Of a stretch of 64,000 nt of DNA, positions 22,273-30,680 are shown piece after piece; position 1 is the first letter of the stretch, and every line of letters starts with the position of its first letter. This stretch comes from Oceanobacillus saliphilus. Lineage in GTDB: Bacteria > Bacillota > Bacilli > Bacillales > Amphibacillaceae. The stretch lies in contig NZ_JALCZU010000011.1 of the NCBI RefSeq assembly GCF_023522835.1, positions 62,001 through 126,000 on the forward strand. Reading direction: 5' to 3'. A model generated the notes under the pieces. That model had not been told where the DNA came from and made no database searches. It saw nothing but the letters and a program-made list of their open reading frames with translations. The translations under genes and the position numbers were made by a program.

Positions 22273-22491
22273 GATCACCAAATTCTCTTTTATTTTTTAG
22301 CAGCGTATCTTTAAATGTCTTATAAACCTATTTTACTAAAGTTTTTGATGAAATGAAAGGTATGACCCTAAAATCATGTAAAAACGCGTAAAAAGCCCCT
22401 TATTTTAATTCCCAATAAAAAAAACCCTTGAGAAGAGCTTTTTTCATGTCTTATTTCAAACTATTTATTTTGGCTCTTTTCATAAGTTTTT

Positions 22492-22570
22492 AGTGCGACG
22501 CTGGATAAACAACTTCGGCGCCCGTGGAAAGCGTAGTGTAACGGGCGCCGCTTGTCGAAGTACTAGTTTC
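22492..22570. repeat. Imperfect palindrome in the yaaA-dnaN gap, R2-related
   Basis: ACTTCGGCGCCCGT and ACGGGCGCCGCTTGTCGAAGT are complementary around a 15-nt centre holding GGAAAGCGTAGTGT. The ACTTCGG and GTAGTGT words relate it to family R2 at 14466 and 37688. The remaining part of the 419-bp yaaA-dnaN gap holds no gene; a spurious 65-codon ORF covers this element. Confidence 0.55.
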
Positions 22571-22691
22571 CATCTCAGTGCTTGGAAGTTAAGCAACAGT
22601 TTAGCAATATCGAGGCAATACCAACAGTTTTTTTCTGTGGTACTAGCAAACTGGAGTCCAAACCTTTTAGAAAACAGCCATTTGATTTAAA

Positions 22692-23828
22692 TTAGTAAGT
22701 TCTCACTGGGAGAATCAATTGTAAAATAGAATTTTCATTGAGCGGGCGAATAATGAATGGTCGCATTGCCCCGGTAAATTCAATGATTACCTCATCATAT
22801 TCGATTGCTTTAAGTGCATCGATCATATATTTGGAGCTGAAGGATATTTTCAATTCTTCGCCTTGTATGTCTTCAACGATAATTTCCTCAACTACATTCC
22901 CTACCTCAGGTGAATTACTCGAAATTTCGATTACCGAATCGCCTTGTGTAGATAGTCTCACAACATTATTGCGTTCTTCTTTTGCCAAAAGAGAGGCACG
23001 GTCAATTGTACTAAGCAGTTCTTTTGTTTTAACCTGAATTTTTGTTTTACTTTGTTCAGGTATAAGTCTGGATGTTTCAGGATAATTTCCGTCAAGTAGA
23101 CGGGAAAGAAAATTCAGGTGCTTCGTACGGAATAAAATCTGATTGTTTGTAACACTGATTTCCACGGTTTCTTCTGAATCATCCAATATTTTATAAAGCT
23201 CATTTAAACTTTTCCCTGGAACAACAACCTGCTGGATTTCCATAGTTGCATCTGTTACCGGAACTTCCCGTTTGGACAAACGGTGACTGTCAGTAGCTGT
23301 AAAGGTTAGAACATTAGATGCCAATTTCAAATTGACCCCAGTAAGAATGGGGCGTGTCTCCATCGTTGAAACAGCAAAAACGGTTTGTTTAATCATACTT
23401 TTTAGTAAATCAATTGGCATTTCAAAACTGTTTTCAGTCTCAAGCTTTGGAAGATGTGGATATTCTTCAGCATCTTGGCCATTAAGATTGAATTCAGCTT
23501 TTCCGGATTTGATTGTTACTTTTAAATTGGAATCAACTTCTATCGAAACCGTCTTTTCCGGTAATTTACGAACAATATCAGGAAAATACTTTGCGTGTAA
23601 TACAATAGTCCCTTCCTCTATTTGTTCTACATGAACTGCTCCATCTTCTTCTGCTGGTATGTAGGATTCAATCGAAATATCTGAATCACTTCCTGTTAAT
23701 GTAATTCCATGCTGTTTTGCATCGATTTTCATTCCTGTGAGAATTGGAATAACGGTTCGGGATGATATTGCCTTCATAACATCTTGTACTCCTGCAATTA
23801 ATCGATCACGTTGAATAATAAATTTCAT
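22692..23828 (-). CDS. dnaN: DNA polymerase III beta subunit (sliding clamp)
   Basis: A 378-residue three-domain clamp that tethers the polymerase to DNA. It begins MKFIIQRDRLIAGV, contains the AEEYPHLP and FTATDSHRLS segments of domains 1-2, and ends LILPVRTY, the conserved C-terminal strand of the clamp. AGGAGG lies before the ATG. It is downstream of dnaA, separated by the origin-unwinding region, as in most Firmicutes. Confidence 0.98.
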   Translation of the reverse strand: MKFIIQRDRLIAGVQDVMKAISSRTVIPILTGMKIDAKQHGITLTGSDSDISIESYIPAEEDGAVHVEQIEEGTIVLHAKYFPDIVRKLPEKTVSIEVDSNLKVTIKSGKAEFNLNGQDAEEYPHLPKLETENSFEMPIDLLKSMIKQTVFAVSTMETRPILTGVNLKLASNVLTFTATDSHRLSKREVPVTDATMEIQQVVVPGKSLNELYKILDDSEETVEISVTNNQILFRTKHLNFLSRLLDGNYPETSRLIPEQSKTKIQVKTKELLSTIDRASLLAKEERNNVVRLSTQGDSVIEISSNSPEVGNVVEEIIVEDIQGEELKISFSSKYMIDALKAIEYDEVIIEFTGAMRPFIIRPLNENSILQLILPVRTY

Positions 23829-23852
23829 GAAAATATCCTCCTAGTGGAAGTT

Positions 23853-24010
23853 CTTTTATTTATATTTTATTTATAAAAAGATAGTAGTAATAGTAATAGG
23901 GCCTGTGATTATGTGGATAAGTATATTTTAAAGGCATATACGATAGTTTTCCACATGTGCATAAGTTGTTGGTATGTTTGTTCGGTTATAAACAGTATCC
24001 ACATGTGGAA
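23853..24010. other. oriC: oriC unwinding region (DnaA boxes, GC patch, DnaA-trios, AT-rich DUE)
   Basis: Reading from dnaA toward dnaN on the minus strand: DnaA-box-like sites at 23995-24003 (GTATCCACA) and 23947-23964, a perfect TTATCCACA box (complement of 23912-23920), a GGGCC patch at 23899-23903, then a run of DnaA-trios. The plus strand reads TAG-TAG-TAA-TAG-TAA-TAG at 23882-23899, i.e. six 3'-(G/A)AT-5' trios on the strand DnaA is known to grip in B. subtilis. An A/T tract (23853-23881) follows. This matches the basal unwinding system. Confidence 0.9.
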
Positions 24011-24068
24011 AGGTATAGTGTTTAAATGATTTAATAGAGACAGATAGAAGATAATTGCAAAAAAGCCA

Positions 24069-25412
24069 TCAGATTGACTTTAATTTTTCTTTAATATCTT
24101 CAATATCACGATTGAAATCTGAATCCTGCTCCAATAATCTCGAGATTTTTTCATGTGCATGGATGACGGTTGTATGATCTCTTCCACCGAATTCTTCTCC
24201 AATTTTAGGCAATGAAAAATCGGTCAGTTCCCGGGATAGATACATGGCGATCTGCCTTGGGAAAGCAATTGATTTTGTCCGTTTTTTTGCTGTAAAGTCT
24301 TCTAGTCGAATATTATATCGTTCCCCAATAATTTCCTGAATGCCTTTAATGGTAATGACCTTAGGTTTTCTGCTCGGGATAATATCCTTCAGTGCATCTG
24401 CAGCAAGTGACGCATCAATATCCTGATTAACAAGGGAAGAATATGCAACAACACGAATCAAAGCACCTTCGAGCTCTCTTATATTCGTATTGATTTGATT
24501 GGCAATATAAAGCATAACTTCATTCGGGATATCAAGTCCTTCAGCTTTTGCCTTTTTGTTTAAAATAGCAATTCTTGTTTCCAAATCAGGTGGCGTTATA
24601 TCGGTGATCAGACCCCATTCAAATCGTGATCGCAGGCGATCTTCCAATGTTGGGATTTCCTTCGGTGGACGGTCGCTTGAAATGATAATTTGCTTGCTTT
24701 CCTCATGCAAAGCATTAAAGGTATGGAAAAATTCTTCTTGGGTTGATTCTTTTCCAGCAATAAATTGAATATCATCAATTAATAGGACATCTATGTTTCG
24801 ATATTTGTTCCTGAAATTATTTGATTTATTTTCCATAATTGCATTAATAAATTCATTTGTGAACTTTTCAGAAGTGATATAAACGACTTTTGCATTTGGA
24901 TTATGTTCACGTACATAATGTCCAATCGCATGCATTAAATGTGTTTTTCCTAGTCCAACACCACCATAAATAAACAGTGGATTATATGCTTTAGCAGGTG
25001 CTTCTGCAACAGCCAATGATGCAGCATGGGCAAATCGATTCCCTGCTCCGATTACAAATGTATCAAACGTATATTTGGAATTTAACATTGATTTTGGTGA
25101 ATCCGCACTGTCCATACCTGGTTTTGGCTTAGGCATTGGTTTATGATCTTCTATTTCTATGGTCGAATCAGGAATTACAAATTTAGTATTCAGCTTACTA
25201 CCTGTTACTTCATCGAGGATTTCTGAGATAAGTTCCGTATACTGATTCTCGAGCCAGTCTCTTGCAAATTCATTAGGTGCAGAAATAGTTAAGGTGTTTT
25301 TTTCCAGGGATTCTGCCTTCGTATTTTTTAACCAAGTATCAAAGCTGGGTTTGCTGATTCTTTCTTCTATTTTCTCTAAAGTAGCAACCCATAGTTCTTC
25401 GATGTTTTCCAA
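24069..25412 (-). CDS. dnaA: Chromosomal replication initiator DnaA
   Basis: A 447-residue AAA+ initiator. Domain I is N-terminal (MENIEELW), the AAA+ domain has Walker [12 protein letters not shown] (about residue 140), Walker B LLIDDIQF, and domain IV has the DNA-binding signature [11 protein letters not shown]. The start is TTG at 25412: AAAGGAGTG lies 10 bases upstream and the N-terminus then aligns with B. subtilis MENILDLW. The in-frame TTG at 25433 precedes that ribosome site and is rejected. The gene is flanked on both sides by DnaA boxes, so it is likely autoregulated. Confidence 0.98.
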   Translation of the reverse strand: MENIEELWVATLEKIEERISKPSFDTWLKNTKAESLEKNTLTISAPNEFARDWLENQYTELISEILDEVTGSKLNTKFVIPDSTIEIEDHKPMPKPKPGMDSADSPKSMLNSKYTFDTFVIGAGNRFAHAASLAVAEAPAKAYNPLFIYGGVGLGKTHLMHAIGHYVREHNPNAKVVYITSEKFTNEFINAIMENKSNNFRNKYRNIDVLLIDDIQFIAGKESTQEEFFHTFNALHEESKQIIISSDRPPKEIPTLEDRLRSRFEWGLITDITPPDLETRIAILNKKAKAEGLDIPNEVMLYIANQINTNIRELEGALIRVVAYSSLVNQDIDASLAADALKDIIPSRKPKVITIKGIQEIIGERYNIRLEDFTAKKRTKSIAFPRQIAMYLSRELTDFSLPKIGEEFGGRDHTTVIHAHEKISRLLEQDSDFNRDIEDIKEKLKSI

Positions 25413-25454
25413 AGTCGATTTCACTCCTTTCAAAAAATATTATACCCATGACAG

Positions 25455-25490
25455 AAAAAGCCTCTCTCAATCTTAAAAAGATGGAAAGGC
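25455..25490 (-). promoter_or_regulatory. Terminator-like hairpin in the dnaA leader
   Basis: On the minus strand GCCTTTCCATCT pairs with AGATTGAGAGAGGC (one bulge) around a TTTTA loop, followed by TTTTTCTG. It lies between a TATAAT-like box (complement of 25510-25515) and the dnaA ribosome site, about 40 bp before the start codon. It has the form of an intrinsic terminator in a leader. Confidence 0.55.
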
Positions 25491-25605
25491 GTATTATTTA
25501 TATACTCCTATTATAGGGAAAAATAAAAAAATAAAGTTCTTTTACTAAAAAGTACTGTGGATGGTTAAAAGTAGTTGTAATATGACTCCTAAGGTTTTAT
25601 AAACG

Positions 25606-25896
25606 TTATCCACACGCCTGTTGAAAAACTTATAAGAGGGTGTGTGAACAAGTATCCACATCTTATCCACAGATTGTGAATAAGTATTACACGCTATTTA
25701 GATTTCCACAGGTGAAAACATAATTATGATATCAAAAATATGCTAATAAAGCAATGGTTTTTGCATGGTTATCCACATATCCTACTGCTTGTGTATGTAA
25801 TCTATCCACACTACCATATTTTGTGATTAACCTATGATTATGGGATGTGGATAGTTGAAAATGGTAAAATAATTTATCAACCTGGGTTGTGGATAA
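25606..25896. other. DnaA-box cluster upstream of dnaA (incC-like part of oriC)
   Basis: Perfect TTATCCACA boxes lie at 25606-25614, 25663-25671, 25769-25777 and, inverted, 25888-25896. One-mismatch boxes are at 25652, 25675 (inverted), 25702, 25802 and 25846 (inverted). This clustering between dnaA and rpmH is the upstream half of a bipartite Bacillus-type origin. No ORF occurs here. Confidence 0.92.
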
Positions 25897-25915
25897 GATA
25901 AAATTGAATATGGAG

Positions 25916-25945
25916 TTGACAGGTTAGGGTTATTTTTCGTATAAT
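25916..25945 (+). promoter_or_regulatory. SigA-type promoter of rpmH
   Basis: TTGACA (25916-25921), 18-bp spacer, TATAAT (25940-25945). It points to rpmH and lies next to the last DnaA box. Confidence 0.85.
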
Positions 25946-26024
25946 ATCAAGGACTGTCTACTGGATTAGTTATTATTAAAATTTAGATATCGAAAAAGGG
26001 TTCCCTTGGGGAGGTGCAAGATAC

Positions 26025-26159
26025 ATGAAAAGAACTTATCAACCAAATAATCGTAAACGCAAAAAAGTACATGGCTTTCGCGCGCGTATGAGTACTAAAA
26101 ACGGACGTAACGTTTTAGCTCGCCGTCGTCGTAAAGGAAGAAAAGTATTATCTGCATAG
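26025..26159 (+). CDS. rpmH: 50S ribosomal protein L34
   Basis: A 44-residue, highly basic protein starting [18 protein letters not shown] and ending KGRKVLSA, which is essentially the universal bL34 sequence. GGGGAGGTG precedes the ATG. It has its own consensus promoter upstream and a strong terminator immediately downstream, and begins the right arm. The small gap to rnpA suggests partial readthrough into rnpA-spoIIIJ-jag. Confidence 0.98.
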   Translation: MKRTYQPNNRKRKKVHGFRARMSTKNGRNVLARRRRKGRKVLSA

Positions 26160-26160
26160 G

Positions 26161-26186
26161 CCACTGAAATATCAGTGGTTTTTTTC
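26161..26186 (+). terminator. Intrinsic terminator/attenuator after rpmH
   Basis: CCACTGA / TCAGTGG stem with a 4-nt loop and seven Ts. It begins 2 bases after the rpmH stop codon. Confidence 0.88.
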
Positions 26187-26299
26187 TGCTTTTAAGTAGA
26201 ATTGGGAATAATAGAAGCAGCAAGTAAACCATGCTGCTTTTTATACATAAATAAATTTACAGGCTTGCAGGTGTAAGAGCAGTAATAAAGGTGATAAAG

Positions 26300-26641
26300 A
26301 TGAAGAAACAGTTTCGTATTAAAAAGAATGAAGAATTTCAGGACGCATTCAAACATGGGAAATCATTTGCCAACCGGCAGCTTGTTATCTATTATTTGAA
26401 GAAAAATGATCAGAAGCATTTTCGCGTGGGTCTTTCTGTCGGCAAAAAAATCGGAAATGCTGTAACGAGAAACAGAATTAAGCGCTATTTGCGTCAGGCT
26501 TTTCATGAACTGGAAGATCGTATTCGTTATCCTCATGATATTGTCATCATAGCGAGAAATCCGACAAAGGATATGGGCTATGATGAAATTAAAAAAAGTT
26601 TGACGCATTTGTTATATAAAGAAAAATTATTAAACAAATAA
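26300..26641 (+). CDS. rnpA: Ribonuclease P protein component
   Basis: A 113-residue basic protein cofactor of RNase P, which matures tRNA 5' ends. The RNR signature reads [22 protein letters not shown], split here by family-typical residues. The start at 26300 follows GGTGATAAAG; a GTG three codons upstream is less likely. It lies between rpmH and spoIIIJ in the standard order. Confidence 0.95.
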   Translation: MKKQFRIKKNEEFQDAFKHGKSFANRQLVIYYLKKNDQKHFRVGLSVGKKIGNAVTRNRIKRYLRQAFHELEDRIRYPHDIVIIARNPTKDMGYDEIKKSLTHLLYKEKLLNK

Positions 26642-26730
26642 AGAAAATATCACGTTTAAGATAGAATCTTATATACAATTAGGATAAAATACTAATAGAG
26701 TAGATGTGGGTATGTTAAGGAGGAAATAAA

Positions 26731-27495
26731 TTGCGCAAAAAGTATCTATTGCTTATGACCTTAATTGGTGTAATGGCAATCCTTTCCGGGTGTATGGAAG
26801 TAGATCAACCGATTACTGCGGAAAGTGAAGGAATCTGGAATACGATATTCGTTTATCCACTATCGTGGGTAATCATAAATATAGCTGAATTCTTTAACAA
26901 CAGTTATGGTCTATCCATTATTATTGTTACGGTCCTAATTCGATTGGTGCTTATGCCGTTGAATATTAAACAACTAAAAAGTTCCAAGTCCATGCAGGAA
27001 ATTCAGCCGAAGTTACAGGAGCTGCAGAAAAAATATAGCTCTAAAGATGCAAACACACAGCAAAAGCTGCAGAAGGAGACGATGGAATTATTCCAGAAAA
27101 ATGGTGTAAATCCACTTGCAGGCTGTTTGCCGATATTTGTACAAATGCCAATACTAATTGCGATGTACCATGCAATTATGCGTACAAACGAAATCAATTC
27201 ATACAGTTTTCTATGGTTTGAACTGGGTTCACCCGATCCTTTCTTCATTTTGCCGATACTGACTGGTGTATTTACATATCTTCAGCAAAAGCTGATGATG
27301 TCAACAAATACATCGATGAAAAGCAATCCGCAAATGGCAATACAGATGCAGGTCATGCTTTATGTCATGCCGATCATGATTGGAGTATTTGCTCTGTTCT
27401 TCCCAGCAGCATTGGCGTTATACTGGGTAACCGGGAATATCTTTATGGTGATTCAGGTACTTCTCATTAATAAACCAATGATGACGAACAAGTAA
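26731..27495 (+). CDS. spoIIIJ: YidC/Oxa1/SpoIIIJ membrane protein insertase
   Basis: A 254-residue insertase. It starts with TTG (AAGGAGG upstream) and has a lipoprotein signal with lipobox LSGC at residues 18-21. Five membrane segments follow; the hydrophilic-groove arginine is in [10 protein letters not shown] coiled, charged cytoplasmic loop (about 80-115) is typical of the family. SpoIIIJ inserts membrane proteins and is needed for the forespore-mother cell channel in B. subtilis. It is followed 15 bases later by jag. Confidence 0.95.
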   Translation: MRKKYLLLMTLIGVMAILSGCMEVDQPITAESEGIWNTIFVYPLSWVIINIAEFFNNSYGLSIIIVTVLIRLVLMPLNIKQLKSSKSMQEIQPKLQELQKKYSSKDANTQQKLQKETMELFQKNGVNPLAGCLPIFVQMPILIAMYHAIMRTNEINSYSFLWFELGSPDPFFILPILTGVFTYLQQKLMMSTNTSMKSNPQMAIQMQVMLYVMPIMIGVFALFFPAALALYWVTGNIFMVIQVLLINKPMMTNK

Positions 27496-27510
27496 TGGAG
27501 GAGACGAATA

Positions 27511-28125
27511 GTGAAAGAAATAACTGCTAGCGGACAAACAGTTGAAGAAGCGGTTCTATCAGCACTAGAGCAGTTAAACACCACGAAGGACCAAGTAGAA
27601 ATTGATGTTATTGATGAAGGAAAAAAAGGCTTCTTTGGAATATTTGGATCAAAACGTGCTATTGTCAAAGTTACTATAAAGCAGGATCCTGTCAAAGAAA
27701 CGGAAAAATTCATTAAAGAAGTCACCAGCAACATGAATCTATCGGTTGAACTAACAACTACTGTAGAGGGAAAACACGTTACCTATGAAATGGATGGGGA
27801 AAACATTGCCATTATTATAGGCAAACGTGGGCAAACGCTGAATGCATTACAATATTTAGTTCATTTGGCCATCAACAAAGATAGTAAAGAATATTATACA
27901 GTCACTTTGGATGCAGAAGGTTATCGCAGTAGAAGAAAAGAAACACTTGAATCATTGGCACTTAAAATGGCTGATAAAGCGAAACGTTTAAACAAAAAAG
28001 TGGCGCTGGAGCCGATGCCGGCATTTGAGCGGAAAATTATTCATAGTGCACTTCAGAAAACAGGAGATGTCTCCACCTATTCAGATGGTGTGGAACCACA
28101 TCGACATATTGTAATAAAGCCTTAA
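27511..28125 (+). CDS. jag: Jag / KhpB RNA-binding protein (SpoIIIJ-associated)
   Basis: A 204-residue protein with three domains: Jag-N (about 1-50, ending GKKGFFGIFGSKRA), a KH domain with the IIGKRGQTLNALQYL motif (about 85-150), and a C-terminal R3H domain with PMPAFERKIIHSAL. It starts with GTG, preceded by GGAGG. KhpB with KhpA binds RNA and affects cell elongation in Firmicutes (family knowledge). Linked to spoIIIJ and closed by a terminator. Confidence 0.94.
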   Translation: MKEITASGQTVEEAVLSALEQLNTTKDQVEIDVIDEGKKGFFGIFGSKRAIVKVTIKQDPVKETEKFIKEVTSNMNLSVELTTTVEGKHVTYEMDGENIAIIIGKRGQTLNALQYLVHLAINKDSKEYYTVTLDAEGYRSRRKETLESLALKMADKAKRLNKKVALEPMPAFERKIIHSALQKTGDVSTYSDGVEPHRHIVIKP

Positions 28126-28140
28126 AAGTGATATTAGCGG

Positions 28141-28170
28141 GACCTCGGGAAATAATCCGGGGTCTTTTTT
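28141..28170 (+). terminator. Intrinsic terminator of spoIIIJ-jag
   Basis: GACCTCGG / CCGGGGTC stem with an 8-nt loop and six Ts, 16 bases after the jag stop. Confidence 0.88.
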
Positions 28171-28172
28171 GA

Positions 28173-28258
28173 TAAGTAAGAAAGTATACACTTTCTTACT
28201 TGTATAAGAGCAACGAAGGCACTCGCCAAAAAGCTTGGCGTATGCGAGGTTTTCTAAA
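28173..28258. repeat. Dispersed intergenic repeat, family R3, copy 1
   Basis: Starts with a 12-bp perfect hairpin (AAGTAAGAAAGT / ACTTTCTTACTT, 4-nt loop), then TGTATAAGAGCAACGAAGGC and AAGCTTGGC. Related copies lie at 44610-44698 and 58914-58990 and a degraded one at 36741-36805. Confidence 0.7.
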
Positions 28259-28298
28259 CAGATTAAGAAAGCATAAATTTTTTTAAGCATTTAATACT

Positions 28299-28345
28299 TA
28301 CACCTAAACAGCTACGTCCAACACCTTCACCTTTGTTCACGCATA
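28299..28345. repeat. Partial R1 repeat remnant
   Basis: It begins TTACACCTAAACAGCTACGTC, matching the reverse complement of the R1 end at 3440-3464 (ACACCTAAACGGCCACGTCC). The match fades after about 30 bp. Confidence 0.45.
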
Positions 28346-28434
28346 GTAGCATCAACTATGTTTTGTGAATGATTCCCTCGAATTTACACCATACTATTAG
28401 TATTCAATAAGTTTAATGAGGAGATATAATTAAC

Positions 28435-28698
28435 GTGCAAAATTTCTCAGGAATGATTTTCAGTGGTGAGCTAGACCAGTTACAAGATTCTTTTTATCTT
28501 ACTCAGGTGAAAAATTTGCATACAGCTTCGATCTTATTAGAAAAAAAATTAACAGAGCTTAATCATTATTTAAGCAACCAGGAAGAATCCTGCATGATTA
28601 CCATTAATGATCAAATTCCAATCCTGTTGCAGGAACAGGAGGTTACTGAACTGTTGGCCGATTTGACGAAGATAATGGAAGCGTTGAAAACGATATAA
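28435..28698 (+). CDS. Uncharacterised small protein
   Basis: An 87-residue protein with a GTG start 9 bases after GAGGAGAT. Predicted to be largely helical, with long amphipathic stretches (LHTASILLEKKLTELNHYL; QEQEVTELLADLTKIMEAL) and no membrane segment, signal or zinc motif. I do not recognise a family. It precedes the YozQ-like gene by 18 bases and the two likely form a small operon between jag and mnmE. Confidence 0.6.
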   Translation: MQNFSGMIFSGELDQLQDSFYLTQVKNLHTASILLEKKLTELNHYLSNQEESCMITINDQIPILLQEQEVTELLADLTKIMEALKTI

Positions 28699-28716
28699 TG
28701 AAAGGAGTTGCCCTGA

Positions 28717-28929
28717 ATGGAAAAGAAAATTAAAGGAAAAGCGAAGACCGTTGCTGATAAGACCTATCAATACTCTGATTACTACAGCAATGATCAACTC
28801 TCGAAGGGAATGGCTGAGTCTCATGAGCAGGTTTCCGACGCTTATATGGAAGGAACTGTTGATCGGTTCGAAGGGAAAAACGGTCGCGATGACCATAAGG
28901 ATAACGAAGATTTGCCGAGAAAGTTGTAA
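28717..28929 (+). CDS. YozQ-like small protein (DUF4025)
   Basis: A 70-residue hydrophilic protein: lysine-rich N-terminus, then YQYSDYYSNDQLSKGMAESHEQVSD and an acidic tail. The YxxSDYxSxDQLxxGxAxTHEQxSD pattern is that of the YozQ/DUF4025 family of Bacillus, which lacks a known function. AAAGGAG precedes the ATG. The probable partner is the 87-residue gene upstream. Confidence 0.7.
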   Translation: MEKKIKGKAKTVADKTYQYSDYYSNDQLSKGMAESHEQVSDAYMEGTVDRFEGKNGRDDHKDNEDLPRKL

Positions 28930-28948
28930 GAAACCATATGTAAAGTTA

Positions 28949-28978
28949 AAGACGTGGTTATCCACGTCTTATTTTTTT
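28949..28978 (+). terminator. Intrinsic terminator after the YozQ-like gene
   Basis: AAGACGTGG / CCACGTCTT with a 4-nt loop and a seven-T run. The loop and 3' arm happen to contain TTATCCACG, one mismatch from a DnaA box. Confidence 0.85.
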
Positions 28979-29000
28979 AACTACATACGTGCAAGTCTTA

Positions 29001-29073
29001 AATAAAGTTATCAACATGTTAATAAAAAAGAGGTCCGGGTTTTTTAAAAAATATCCATGTGGATAACTTTATT
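29001..29073. promoter_or_regulatory. Inverted repeat with DnaA boxes upstream of mnmE
   Basis: An 18-bp arm at 29001-29018 is repeated inverted at 29056-29073 with one mismatch. The right arm contains a perfect DnaA box (inverted TTATCCACA, 29058-29066), and the left arm a one-mismatch box TTATCAACA (29008-29016). It lies 100 bp before mnmE, some 3 kb from the main origin cluster. Confidence 0.7.
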
Positions 29074-29173
29074 TTTGCCAAAATATGTGTTATTCTATTT
29101 TGTTAGTGACATGAAAAATTAAAAAATATGAATGAATATAGATGAAGGATCGAAAAATGTTGGAGGTGACTTG

Positions 29174-30550
29174 ATGGAGACAGATACAATCACTGCCATA
29201 TCAACCCCGATTGGTGAGGGTGCCATAGCTATTGTGAGGTTGAGTGGGCGTGAGGCAATTTCAATGACAGCAGAGATTTTTAAAGGGAAAGACTTAACTA
29301 AAGTTGATTCACATACGATTCATTACGGAAAGATTATGGAACCACAGACAAATGAAATTGCTGAGGAAGTAATGGTTTCCGTTATGCGTGCGCCAAAAAC
29401 ATTTACCCGGGAAGATGTTGTGGAAATAAATTGTCATGGTGGAATGGTTGCAGTAAATAGAGTGCTTGAAATCATATTATCGCTTGGAGCACGACTGGCT
29501 GAACCAGGAGAATTTACGAAACGTGCATTTTTAAACGGTCGAATTGATTTATCACAAGCGGAAGCTGTTATGGATTTAATCCGTGCTAAAACAGATAAAG
29601 CGATGTCTGTTGCACTAAAACAGATGGATGGACGTTTATCAGGACTAATTCAGCGGTTGAGGCAGGATTTACTGGAAACAGTTGCACATGTTGAAGTGAA
29701 TATAGATTATCCGGAATATGATGATGTTGAAGAAATGTCACATGAGATGATGCGTATAAAAACGAAAGAAGTTCATGCAGAAATCGAGGAACTTCTGAGT
29801 GTGGCAAAACAAGGGAAAATTCTACGGGAAGGTCTCGCTACCGCAATTATCGGCAGACCAAATGTCGGAAAGTCTTCCTTAATGAATACCCTTGTACAGG
29901 AAAATAAAGCAATCGTCACTGAAATTCCCGGTACCACTCGTGATATTATTGAAGAGTATGTGAATGTAAGAGGAGTACCTCTAAAATTAGTCGATACTGC
30001 GGGAATCCGTGAGACAGAAGACATCGTGGAAAGAATCGGTGTGGAACGATCAAGAAAAGTATTGAAGGAATCGGATTTGATTCTCTTTGTGTTAAACTAT
30101 AATGATGGGCTTACGGATGAAGACTTAAATCTTTTTGAAGCGGTCAGTGGCCTGGAGTATATTGTTATTATTAATAAGACGGATCTGGATCAGAAACTTG
30201 ATATGGACAGAGTGAAGGAGCTTGCAGGCAATAGGCCAATCGTTACGACCTCTTTAATAGAAGAAGAAGGGGTGGACGAACTGGAAAAGGCAATTGCAGA
30301 CACATTTTTTGCTGGAGAAATTGACACTGGAGACATGACGTATGTTTCCAATATCAGGCATATTCAGCTGCTGAAACAGTCCAAACAAGCACTTGAAGAT
30401 GCGATGGAAGGTATCGAAATTGGAATGCCTATGGATATTGTTCAAATAGATGTAACACGGACATGGGAGTTTTTAGGTGAAATTATTGGAGATACTGCGA
30501 GTGACAGTTTAATCGATCAGTTATTTTCGCAGTTCTGTTTAGGAAAATAG
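29174..30550 (+). CDS. mnmE: tRNA modification GTPase MnmE
   Basis: A 458-residue protein that, with MnmG, makes the 5-carboxymethylaminomethyl group on U34 of several tRNAs. The N-terminal tetrahydrofolate-binding domain starts [17 protein letters not shown]; the G domain has GRPNVGKSS (about residue 225), [10 protein letters not shown] and NKTD; the C-terminus ends FCLGK, the conserved CxGK. Start 29174 is chosen for the GGAGGTGA ribosome site; an ATG 14 codons upstream lacks one. The mnmE-mnmG-rsmG-noc order is the usual one. Confidence 0.97.
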   Translation: METDTITAISTPIGEGAIAIVRLSGREAISMTAEIFKGKDLTKVDSHTIHYGKIMEPQTNEIAEEVMVSVMRAPKTFTREDVVEINCHGGMVAVNRVLEIILSLGARLAEPGEFTKRAFLNGRIDLSQAEAVMDLIRAKTDKAMSVALKQMDGRLSGLIQRLRQDLLETVAHVEVNIDYPEYDDVEEMSHEMMRIKTKEVHAEIEELLSVAKQGKILREGLATAIIGRPNVGKSSLMNTLVQENKAIVTEIPGTTRDIIEEYVNVRGVPLKLVDTAGIRETEDIVERIGVERSRKVLKESDLILFVLNYNDGLTDEDLNLFEAVSGLEYIVIINKTDLDQKLDMDRVKELAGNRPIVTTSLIEEEGVDELEKAIADTFFAGEIDTGDMTYVSNIRHIQLLKQSKQALEDAMEGIEIGMPMDIVQIDVTRTWEFLGEIIGDTASDSLIDQLFSQFCLGK

Positions 30551-30680
30551 ATGTTAGTAGAAGTGCGTGTTGGTAGGGAAGATAAAAAGGAACAGTCGGC
30601 TTATACCGGAAAGGCAAGCAATTGTCACCGGACTTTTTGAACATCTTCTATTATAAATTAAATTTGAAAGGATGAAATAG

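Noticed and set aside
22415-22445. A/T-flanked hairpin after yaaA in the plus direction
   Set aside because: The inner part does not pair well; only the A and T runs are complementary.
22493-22690. 65-codon plus-strand ORF between yaaA and dnaN
   Set aside because: It covers the palindromic repeat and has no ribosome site.
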